Origin: RGIG7378 sp964500525
Lineage (GTDB): Bacteria; Bacillota; Clostridia; RGIG7378
NCBI GenBank assembly: GCA_964500525.1
Contig: CAZCOE010000049.1
Coordinates: forward strand, 1 to 11,683
Length of the DNA stretch: 11,683 nucleotides
Reading direction: 5' to 3'
Shown here: piece by piece, positions 1 to 5,620 of the stretch
Numbering within the stretch: the stretch's first letter is position 1
Layout of the letters: every line of letters begins with the position of its first letter
Translations under genes and position numbers: made by a program
Notes under the pieces: generated by a model
The model's database searches: none
What the model was told of the DNA's origin: nothing
The model's input: the letters and a program-made list of their open reading frames with translations, nothing else

Positions 1-878
1 CCTCCCACGCCCATCAGATAATCCGACCCGTATATGGGGGATACATTTTGGTCATTTTTGAACAGGCTGCTGGGTGCCAGGCGAAAACCTGCCTGATTGC
101 TGCCATAGATATAGGAGTATGTCATATCCTGTTCCCCATAACTCAGGAAGCAAACCGAATCACGGCGGAAATCCACCTGGAAGTTGTCCTCCTGCATCAT
201 CAGCAGCTCTCCGGAGTTGAAGTCGTAAATGGCAGTTCCGCACTTGGTTCCATAGGGTGAAATAAAGAAGCTGAGACCTATCTGATCCTGTGTGGGATGC
301 ATGCCGAAAATGCTGAGAAAGTGCAGATCATAGGGCAGTTTCACTATAGCCGTTTCTCCGCTCCTAATGTCTGTTCGGTACAACTGCTGGTCCTTCAGGA
401 AGAAGAAGCTGCTGCGGTCATGGGAGAAAACCCCATCGGTATTTTCCGGCGCAAAGCTGCCCACTTCCTCCAGGTTTTGATTCAAAAACCGGAACTTGTT
501 GTTGTTCATGTCGCACAGCACATAGCAGCCATCGGAAAAGGACGCATTTCGCAAATCCCACCAGCCCTCCAGCTGTATGGCGCCCTTCACCGTGTCCTTG
601 GCTGTATCCACCAGATTCAGATAAGTTGTGGTTGCCTGATCATCCGTCCAGCACAGCAGCACGCAGCCATCTCCTGCGGGGACAATGTTTGGAATGGTTT
701 CCGCATGGACGCAGGTAAGTTGCTGGATTGGTTCAAGAGCCGTCTGAGTCTCCTCTATGGGCGGCATGGTTCCGTCTGAGGGGGACTGGGTTATCTCGCC
801 GGGCCTGGAACATCCTGCCAAAAGGCTGACTGCCAGTAAAACGCAAAGTGTCAGTGGCAAAAACTTTTTGAATCTCAT
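1..878 (-). CDS. Paralogous lipoprotein, copy A (5' part; continues past the left edge)
   Basis: The reading frame is open from an ATG at 878 to the window edge (292 codons and 2 bases), so only the N-terminal part is visible. The start has a good ribosome site, AGAAGGA at 885-891, six bases upstream. Residues 1-23 form a lipoprotein signal (basic start, hydrophobic core, lipobox LLAGC with Cys23), followed by a Ser/Thr/Pro/Glu-rich linker to about residue 50. Beyond this come repeated strand-like units of about 40 residues (GCVLLCW, GCYVLCD, SFFFLKD, CGTAIYD), as in a beta-propeller. By eye more than half of the residues match copy B at 1223-3163, and there is clear similarity to copy C at 5621-7522. 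The C-terminal metallopeptidase domain of those copies is expected off the left edge but is not seen here. It was probably exported and anchored outside the cell membrane. Substrate unknown. Confidence 0.88.
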   Translation of the reverse strand, partial: MRFKKFLPLTLCVLLAVSLLAGCSRPGEITQSPSDGTMPPIEETQTALEPIQQLTCVHAETIPNIVPAGDGCVLLCWTDDQATTTYLNLVDTAKDTVKGAIQLEGWWDLRNASFSDGCYVLCDMNNNKFRFLNQNLEEVGSFAPENTDGVFSHDRSSFFFLKDQQLYRTDIRSGETAIVKLPYDLHFLSIFGMHPTQDQIGLSFFISPYGTKCGTAIYDFNSGELLMMQEDNFQVDFRRDSVCFLSYGEQDMTYSYIYGSNQAGFRLAPSSLFKNDQNVSPIYGSDYLMGVG

Positions 879-897
879 AGTACATCCTTCTTTTCTA

Positions 898-950
898 TCA
901 ATAGGTTTCAGAATCCCTGTATGCCGGAAGTCCCGGCTTAACAGGTTTCA
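898..950 (-). repeat. Direct repeat pair flanking a small hairpin in the copy A leader
   Basis: On the minus strand TGAAACCTRTTRA occurs twice (898-910 and 938-950 in plus coordinates, 11 of 13 bases identical) with a period of exactly 40 bases. Between the copies lies a perfect 5-bp stem, GCCGG/CCGGC (923-927 and 933-937) with a 5-base loop. The block sits about 20-70 bases upstream of the copy A start codon and overlaps the end of the GNAT-like remnant. It could be an operator or an mRNA leader structure, or only a relic of duplication. No T-run follows the stem, so it is not an ordinary terminator. Confidence 0.4.
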
Positions 951-1128
951 AAACGCTGTAAAAAACTGCTTTAGTGGAAGCATTTTCTCTGCTTTGACGG
1001 AAACTCCCGGGGAAAAGTTCTATGCTTCCGTCCCGACTAATATGATACACCCCGGACGTCCGGTTCTCACCTGTAATTCCATCCAGTAATCCTGTTTCAC
1101 TGATTCCGGTGTTCATGCAAAATGCCAA
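898..1128 (-). pseudogene. Remnant of a GNAT acetyltransferase 3' end
   Basis: This 344-base gap between copy B and copy A holds no convincing intact gene. It does hold a frame that, read from about 1128 down to a stop at 898, contains GLLDGITG, then VYH, and near its end LKPVKPGL. The intact GNAT at 7587-8213 has GFLDGITG directly followed by VYH and ends LKRPGQLW. At DNA level 21 of 24 bases agree over the codons of G[LF]LDGITG. The remnant has a six-residue insertion after LDGITG, a diverged middle, and lacks the whole acetyl-CoA-binding part. An ATG-started frame can be drawn from 1176, but that start lies inside a hairpin and lacks a ribosome site. I infer a decayed copy of the GNAT tail carried along when the lipoprotein gene was duplicated. 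A short genuine peptide gene is less likely. Confidence 0.5.
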
Positions 1129-1144
1129 TATGCCCCGGCTGCAA

Positions 1145-1187
1145 GGGTGAAACAGCCCCTGACCTGACAAGGCCAAGGGCTGGTTTT
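1145..1187 (-). terminator. Hairpin with flanking A/T runs after copy B, possibly a (bidirectional) terminator
   Basis: On the minus strand a 12-bp stem (1171-1182 with 1153-1164, two G-U pairs) closes a 6-base loop, is preceded by AAAAA and followed by TTTC. It begins about 40 bases after the copy B stop codon. The downstream T-run is short, so termination of the leftward transcript may be partial. On the plus strand the run of five T after the stem is better, but the stem then has two C-A mismatches. This is the best terminator-like structure in the window and may separate copy A from copy B. Confidence 0.5.
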
Positions 1188-1222
1188 TCTGTCTGTCTCG
1201 GGCTGTATGTCCTGGGGATGGA

Positions 1223-3163
1223 TTACTTCAAAAGGCGCTCCCATCGCAGTTCTCCCCAGCCGGTGGTATCAAATCCCGCCCGAATGCCGTCACACATGCG
1301 CTGCAGTTTCTGAATCAGTGCCGGGGATGCCTTTATTGCATCTGCATAATCCTCTCTGAACATGACGAACTCCATGATTCTGGCCCGATCCTCATGCTGA
1401 TTTGTCATAGCATAGTTGTCGATAAAGTAGACTCCCTCGCTGCCGTTGCTTTCCAGTGTCCATTTCAGCGGATTCGGATCTATATTATCGATTTCAACTT
1501 TGTATTGGAAGCCGGGAGGGTTCAGCGCCGCCCATTCATCCATATTGAGAGGTGGGTAGCCTGTCTTCATGATTTTGTTCTCTGTGGCATGCCAGAGTTC
1601 GTGGCAGAGTACTCCAACTATTCCATCCGCGGTTACCTCAACAGCAATGTTGTTCCACTCATCCCTTTCATAGCAGATTCCCACTACGTTAAAATCATCT
1701 ACCAGCTTTCCCACCGGCATAAAGCAAATACCTCCGTCCCCTTGAGAATTTTGGAACTGCTTGAAGAATCCCTCGGGATACATGGACATGCACTTCTCCA
1801 GAGCTTTGAGGAACAGCTTTATTCGCTGGGGCTCATCCGGGAAATTCATCTGGTCCGTGGTGATAATCTCATATTCGCAGGTGGCACCGGGCTCCGTACA
1901 CTGGTTGGACAGCAAGATATGGACGCCGTACTGTTCTTCCAGTCTGTCTGCGAAGTCTCGCATCTCATCCAATTCTGCCGGGAGTTCTGCGCTGGAAAGG
2001 GTGTCCCAATAGGAGTTTCCCAGTTCCGGAGACACTGTGAGAGGAGACTCAGCCGATTCTGCCTGGCCAAATGATGAAAAGCTCAATCCGGATGGACGCA
2101 GCACATAGAGCTGAGATGTTCCGTTTTGGTATACACTGCCAATGATGGCTTTCTCTTCAGGGATATAGCACATGGAGGACATGGATCCGGTGATGCCCTG
2201 GTCCGCCAGAGAACATACTGTGATTTCATCACCCAGGCGATACAGGGAGGCCAGGTCTCCGTTGCTCATCAGGTATTCTGACCCCGGAATTGGTGTCACG
2301 CCCAGCTCACTCTTGAACATGCTGCCGGCTGCATGATAGAAACCGGTTTCCGGGCTGCCATAAGTATAGGAGTATGCCATTTCCTGTTCATCGAAATCCA
2401 TCAGGCACACCGAATCTTCCCGGAAGGACAACTGAAGTTGATCCTCCTGGAGCATCAGCAGTTTCCCGGTGCCTAAGTCAAGAATGGCAGTTCCACACTT
2501 GCCTCCATAGGGGGAAAGATGGAATGAGAGGCCAATCTGATCTTTGGTAGGATGTATGCCTGAAATGTTCATCATTCGCAGGTTATAGGGAACTTCCACC
2601 TTAGCTGTTTCTCCACTGGCCAGGTCAGTTCTGAACAGAACCCGGTCCCTCAGAAAAAAGTAACCGCTGCGGTCATGGGAGAAAATGCCAAAGGTATTCT
2701 CCGGCGTAAAGCTGCCTGCATCCTCCAGATTCTGATTAAAGAAACGGAACTCATTGCTGTTTACATCCCCGAGCACGAAACAGCCGTCGGAAAAGCGGAC
2801 ATCCCGGGGACTCCACCAACCCTCCAGCTCTACAGAATGCTTTACTTTGTCCGCGGCGATATCCACCAGATTCAGGCAAGTGGTGTTGGACTTTTCATCC
2901 ATCCAGCACAGCAGAACGCAGCCATTTCCGGCTGAGATAATTGTAGGCTGGACCTGGGCCTGGAAGCATGTAAGCTGCTGAATAGGCTCGACAGGTGCCT
3001 GAGTCGCCTCTGGGGGAGGCTGGGTTCCCTCTATGGATGACGTGTTATCTCCTACAGGGGGGTGAGTCTTCTCGCTGGGGTTGGTACATCCTGCCAGAAG
3101 GCACGCTGCCAGTAAAAAGCAAAGTATCAATTGCAATGGATGCAAATATTTTTTGACTCTCAT
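1223..3163 (-). CDS. Lipoprotein with blade-like N-terminal region and HExxH metallopeptidase domain, copy B
   Basis: This 646-residue protein starts at an ATG with AAGAAGG seven bases upstream. Residues 1-26 are a lipoprotein signal (lipobox LLAGC, Cys26), followed by a Pro/Thr/Glu-rich linker to about 60. Residues 60-360 show six or seven strand-rich units of about 40 residues, suggesting a beta-propeller (inference). Residues 380-646 look like a zinc peptidase of the gluzincin type: HELWH at 521-525 gives two His ligands and the catalytic Glu522, and EDRAR at 591-595 offers Glu591 as third ligand, in a context (YAMTN.HEDRA) typical of such families. LNPPGF (547-552) lies between. Cys422/Cys429 and Cys624, plus a Cys directly before the HExxH, are also present in copy C. 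Probably acts at the cell surface; substrate unknown. It follows the small DLDGNG lipoprotein by 88 bases. Confidence 0.9.
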   Translation of the reverse strand: MRVKKYLHPLQLILCFLLAACLLAGCTNPSEKTHPPVGDNTSSIEGTQPPPEATQAPVEPIQQLTCFQAQVQPTIISAGNGCVLLCWMDEKSNTTCLNLVDIAADKVKHSVELEGWWSPRDVRFSDGCFVLGDVNSNEFRFFNQNLEDAGSFTPENTFGIFSHDRSGYFFLRDRVLFRTDLASGETAKVEVPYNLRMMNISGIHPTKDQIGLSFHLSPYGGKCGTAILDLGTGKLLMLQEDQLQLSFREDSVCLMDFDEQEMAYSYTYGSPETGFYHAAGSMFKSELGVTPIPGSEYLMSNGDLASLYRLGDEITVCSLADQGITGSMSSMCYIPEEKAIIGSVYQNGTSQLYVLRPSGLSFSSFGQAESAESPLTVSPELGNSYWDTLSSAELPAELDEMRDFADRLEEQYGVHILLSNQCTEPGATCEYEIITTDQMNFPDEPQRIKLFLKALEKCMSMYPEGFFKQFQNSQGDGGICFMPVGKLVDDFNVVGICYERDEWNNIAVEVTADGIVGVLCHELWHATENKIMKTGYPPLNMDEWAALNPPGFQYKVEIDNIDPNPLKWTLESNGSEGVYFIDNYAMTNQHEDRARIMEFVMFREDYADAIKASPALIQKLQRMCDGIRAGFDTTGWGELRWERLLK

Positions 3164-3251
3164 AAAATAACCTTCTTGTTTTCAATTGAAGCTCAGACTG
3201 TAAAGAATCAGGAACCCCGGTCCAAACGATTGTCCGGGTCTTGTGGACTCT
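3164..3251 (-). other. Copy B leader with GNAT-tail-like sequence and a small hairpin
   Basis: This 88-base gap holds CCCGGACAATCGTTTGG on the minus strand. The end of the intact GNAT gene at 7587-8213 reads CCCGGACAACTTTGG (codons for PGQLW), and the twenty bases ending in CCCGGACAA match at about 15 positions. In both cases a lipoprotein start follows about 60 bases later, so this looks like a very short GNAT 3' relic. The same stretch can fold with CCCGG/CCGGG arms (3216-3220 and 3234-3238, 13-base loop). A poor promoter-like pair, TTGGAC-17-TACAGT, can be read here but is too weak to call. Confidence 0.35.
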
Positions 3252-3884
3252 CTAGATCATTCGGATCAGTTCCAGCTGCACATAATCTGCGGGAGCTGTG
3301 GCGGATTTCATATCAGACAGTTTCCCATTCTCAAATTTCCAGGTGGTATCAATGGTTTCCCCTGCTCCGTTGGAGCCCAGATTTGCAAATCGGTTTTCAC
3401 CGGCGTAGTAATAGCGGTCCCGATCCGTGCTGGTCAGCACCTTGACCGGAGAGCCACTTTGGTCCAGTGTGTACACATCGAAAACTATCTTGCCGTAATA
3501 ATCATCTGTAATGGCTTGGGTTGCAGCAATAATCAATTCCTGCACTCCATTTCCGTCCAGGTCCTGCAGTGCGTAGCCGATATTATCTGCCGGTGCCAGA
3601 CCATAGCAGTCGCTGATCATCAGGCTCATATTGTTTTGGTTCAGGTCACCGCCGCCCCATTTTTCGCTAAGTGCGGAGTGATATTTGTCCAGCAAATCCC
3701 CATAGGCCTCTGTGGCGTCCGGGGCAGCAGGAGCAGTTGGCTCCGGGCTGCTTGGCTCATCTGTCTGTACAGGGGACTGCACTCCGCCGGTGGTTTTTGT
3801 ATCATTTTCAGTGTTTTTGCATCCGGTAACAGCAAAAGCCATAATCAACGCCAGCACCAAGCATATAATTCTCTTTTTCATCAT
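3252..3884 (-). CDS. Small lipoprotein with DLDGNG domain
   Basis: A 210-residue protein. Two adjacent Met codons can start it; GAGAGG at 3890-3895 is five bases from the first and eight from the second. Residues 1-22 are a lipoprotein signal (lipobox VTGC, Cys22). Residues 23-57 are a low-complexity Thr/Pro/Ser linker. The rest is one domain with DLDGNG at 108-113, followed by strand-forming QELIIAA, and TSTDRDRYYYAGE at 151-163. The Asp/Gly/Asn loop resembles calcium-binding dockerin or FG-GAP-like loops, but only one copy is present, so metal binding is inference. The domain is plainly homologous to the C-terminal half of the neighbour at 3918-4862, which points to a local duplication. Only 33 bases separate the two, so they are probably co-transcribed. 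Function not recognised. Confidence 0.87.
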   Translation of the reverse strand: MMKKRIICLVLALIMAFAVTGCKNTENDTKTTGGVQSPVQTDEPSSPEPTAPAAPDATEAYGDLLDKYHSALSEKWGGGDLNQNNMSLMISDCYGLAPADNIGYALQDLDGNGVQELIIAATQAITDDYYGKIVFDVYTLDQSGSPVKVLTSTDRDRYYYAGENRFANLGSNGAGETIDTTWKFENGKLSDMKSATAPADYVQLELIRMI

Positions 3885-3917
3885 GATTACCTCTCAGGTG
3901 GTTTGGTTCCGCAGTGC

Positions 3918-4862
3918 TCAGAATTTTGTTATCTCCATATTGGAAACCTGGTTTCTGAACTCGTTCACCTTCTGATCTGCCTGGGCCTGCTGGATATGCT
4001 CCCAACCGGATCCGTTAAACATTATCCAGGGGTCCTCAGGGTTTACAGAGGCATCGTACTCCACCGCCTCCAGATAGCCTAAATCCCGGTTGGCCTCGCA
4101 CAGATACCACTTGGACACCTGGGAACTCTCGGAAGAAATATTGAGCAGTTTTCCTTCGCCGGCATAATACCAACGGTTGCGGTCTGTGGATTCCACCATC
4201 ACAGTATGGTTGCCCTCCTCATCCTGAAGATAAACGGCAAATATCATTCCTGTGTAGAACTCGCTCTGAGAGTTAGCAGCAATAACCAGCTCCTTCAGTC
4301 CATTTCCATCCAGATCCACAACGGAATATCCTACAGAAGCCAGCTCGTCCTGGCTCAAGCACTCCGGGATCAGGGTGTTCAGAGATTTCTCTGCCATCTG
4401 GGCAGGGGTGTAATTGCCCTTAATAGCCTCCTGGTATTGGGAAATGAGTCCCTCAAAGCCGTTGGCTTCCACCTGCACATTGGCCTTATCCACTGTAATG
4501 TATGCTCCCTGGGTATATACGGGGCCGCCGTTGCCGGTAAAGTAGCACTTAATCTGCCAGCCGTCCATGGAATATGGGATATTGCTAAGCGTCAGCTTCC
4601 CTGTTCCCTGGCCCTGGATTTTCAGTCCTTCAAAGGCATCCGGCACCTTATCCAGCTCATATGTGGTCTTGGTATCCGGGCTTACAGCAATCCATACGAT
4701 TTTCTCAGCATGGTCAGCACCGGCGTTGAAAACCGCCTCTTCTCCCTCGGTCACAGATGCACTGGTGGGATTCAGGGTAACAGAAACTGTTTCTGTGTTT
4801 GTTCCGCAGCTGCACAGCATTAATGCCATGAGCAGAATCAGGGTTAAGGTTAATTTCTTCAT
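3918..4862 (-). CDS. Lipoprotein with Ig-like domain and DLDGNG domain
   Basis: A 314-residue protein. The frame is open further upstream, to 5012, but that part overlaps the preceding membrane-protein gene and lacks a signal sequence. The ATG at 4862 has AGGAG eight bases upstream and begins a clear lipoprotein signal, MKKLTLTLILLMAL, with Cys19 in LCSC (Cys at -2 is slightly unusual). Residues 26-126 look like a bacterial Ig-like domain: SVTLNPTSASVTEGEEAVF start, an inner W in KIVWIAV, and GWQIKCYFTG near its end. Residues 136-275 match the domain of the small lipoprotein at 3252-3884: DLDGNG at 183-188, then KELVIAAN, then ESTDRNRWYYAGE. Probably surface-exposed; an adhesive or ligand-binding role is plausible but not shown. 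Confidence 0.87.
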   Translation of the reverse strand: MKKLTLTLILLMALMLCSCGTNTETVSVTLNPTSASVTEGEEAVFNAGADHAEKIVWIAVSPDTKTTYELDKVPDAFEGLKIQGQGTGKLTLSNIPYSMDGWQIKCYFTGNGGPVYTQGAYITVDKANVQVEANGFEGLISQYQEAIKGNYTPAQMAEKSLNTLIPECLSQDELASVGYSVVDLDGNGLKELVIAANSQSEFYTGMIFAVYLQDEEGNHTVMVESTDRNRWYYAGEGKLLNISSESSQVSKWYLCEANRDLGYLEAVEYDASVNPEDPWIMFNGSGWEHIQQAQADQKVNEFRNQVSNMEITKF

Positions 4863-4956
4863 AGTTAATTCTCCTAACAACATTTTGTGATAATTTGAAT
4901 CCCTCGAGCCCCGGCTTTTGTAACCTGATGAACGGGGATTCCATATTGATAATGTT
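4863..4956 (-). promoter_or_regulatory. Leader of the Ig-like lipoprotein with two competing hairpins
   Basis: This 94-base gap contains two inverted repeats sharing bases: GAATCCC/GGGATTC (4897-4903 with 4935-4941, 7 bp perfect) and CCCCG/CGGGG (4909-4913 with 4933-4937). They overlap at 4935-4937, so only one can form fully at a time. A CTCGAG palindrome lies between. AGGAG at 4871-4875, the ribosome site that decides the start at 4862, is downstream of both. There is no T-run. The stretch AAGCCGGGGCT...AGGGATTC resembles part of the copy A leader (AAGCCGGGACT...AGGGATTC). A regulatory role is possible but unproven. Confidence 0.3.
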
Positions 4957-5493
4957 TTATTCTGCAGCGGTTTCGCTTTTCTCCCGCAGCTCCGCTCCAT
5001 GACGCAGCACAAGAGAGAACAGAATCAGGGCGATTCCCAGTGCCACAGCGGAACCGTTATCCCAGTTGCCATAGCTGGTCATGCCAAAGCACTTATAGAT
5101 AACTGCGACGATGGCTACTGCCACCAATGGCATTACAATGGCCTTGATGCCCAGACTCCTGACCTGGTCGGCTCCTGTAGTGGTAAAGGGTGTGCCGTCC
5201 GCCTGCTCCTGCCTGAAGTAGCGGAGGGCAAATATGAGCAGAAGTCCGTCTGTCAGGGCTATGACAAAGCTTCCCAGCATCAGGGCAATCATCTGATCCA
5301 GGCTCTCAGTCTCGGTAAGATCCAGGATATAGTCCATGGGAACGCCTGCTATGTCGCCTCCCAGCCGCCACACAATGCCGGCCAACGCACCCAGCAGAGC
5401 AGTGCCTGCCAGGATAAAGCTTAGGATCATGGCAATTTTCGCAAGGGTTCCAAATACCTTGTATGTCTTTTGAATTGAATCCAGTGTCTTCAT
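4957..5493 (-). CDS. DUF2975-like integral membrane protein
   Basis: A 178-residue protein starting at an ATG with AAAGGAAG about seven bases upstream. Four hydrophobic helices are visible at roughly 18-43, 67-93, 115-135 and 148-165. After the second helix comes RYFRQEQADGTPFTTTGADQ, where the G-x-PF-T motif followed by a basic amphipathic stretch and VRSLG is characteristic of DUF2975-type membrane proteins. In Firmicutes these are often paired with a small XRE-type regulator; none is seen next to this one. The C-terminus is charged (HGAELREKSETAAE) and probably cytoplasmic. It lies between metallopeptidase lipoprotein copy C (127-base gap) and the Ig-like lipoprotein (94-base gap). Function unknown. 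Confidence 0.82.
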   Translation of the reverse strand: MKTLDSIQKTYKVFGTLAKIAMILSFILAGTALLGALAGIVWRLGGDIAGVPMDYILDLTETESLDQMIALMLGSFVIALTDGLLLIFALRYFRQEQADGTPFTTTGADQVRSLGIKAIVMPLVAVAIVAVIYKCFGMTSYGNWDNGSAVALGIALILFSLVLRHGAELREKSETAAE

Positions 5494-5620
5494 TGTTCTA
5501 CTTCCTTTCTGTTTGATTATTTCTGTTTTTTATCTAGAGAGCCGGAATTCAGAGCGTCTTAAGCCACCCCAAGGCCATAATATGCCTCCGGCTCAGTGAT
5601 CCTATAGCGTTTGTTTTGCT
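5494..5620 (-). other. Intergenic region with GAGCCGGA/TCCGGCTC inverted repeat
   Basis: The gap between copy C and the DUF2975-like gene contains an 8-bp perfect inverted repeat (5539-5546 and 5587-5594) with a 40-base spacer. No T-run follows in the reading direction, so it is not a clear terminator. Downstream of it the minus strand becomes A-rich just before the ribosome site of the membrane-protein gene. I find no good promoter pair. A transcript boundary is possible here but not demonstrated. Confidence 0.3.

Noticed and set aside
297..779. Plus-strand open frame of 160 codons, with a similar one at 2675-2935
   Set aside because: The two resemble each other only because they lie opposite the paralogous copies A and B.
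1394..2074. Plus-strand open frame of 226 codons
   Set aside because: It is antisense to the conserved metallopeptidase part of copy B; a similar frame lies antisense to copy C, as expected from shared sequence of the real genes.
3243..4082. Long plus-strand open frame of 279 codons
   Set aside because: It is antisense to two lipoprotein genes with clear signals and domains, spans their gap, lacks a ribosome site, and its peptide is Cys/His/Ile-rich without recognisable motifs.
4863..5012. N-terminal extension of the Ig-like lipoprotein
   Set aside because: It would overlap the DUF2975-like gene and bury the lipoprotein signal; AGGAG supports the start at 4862.
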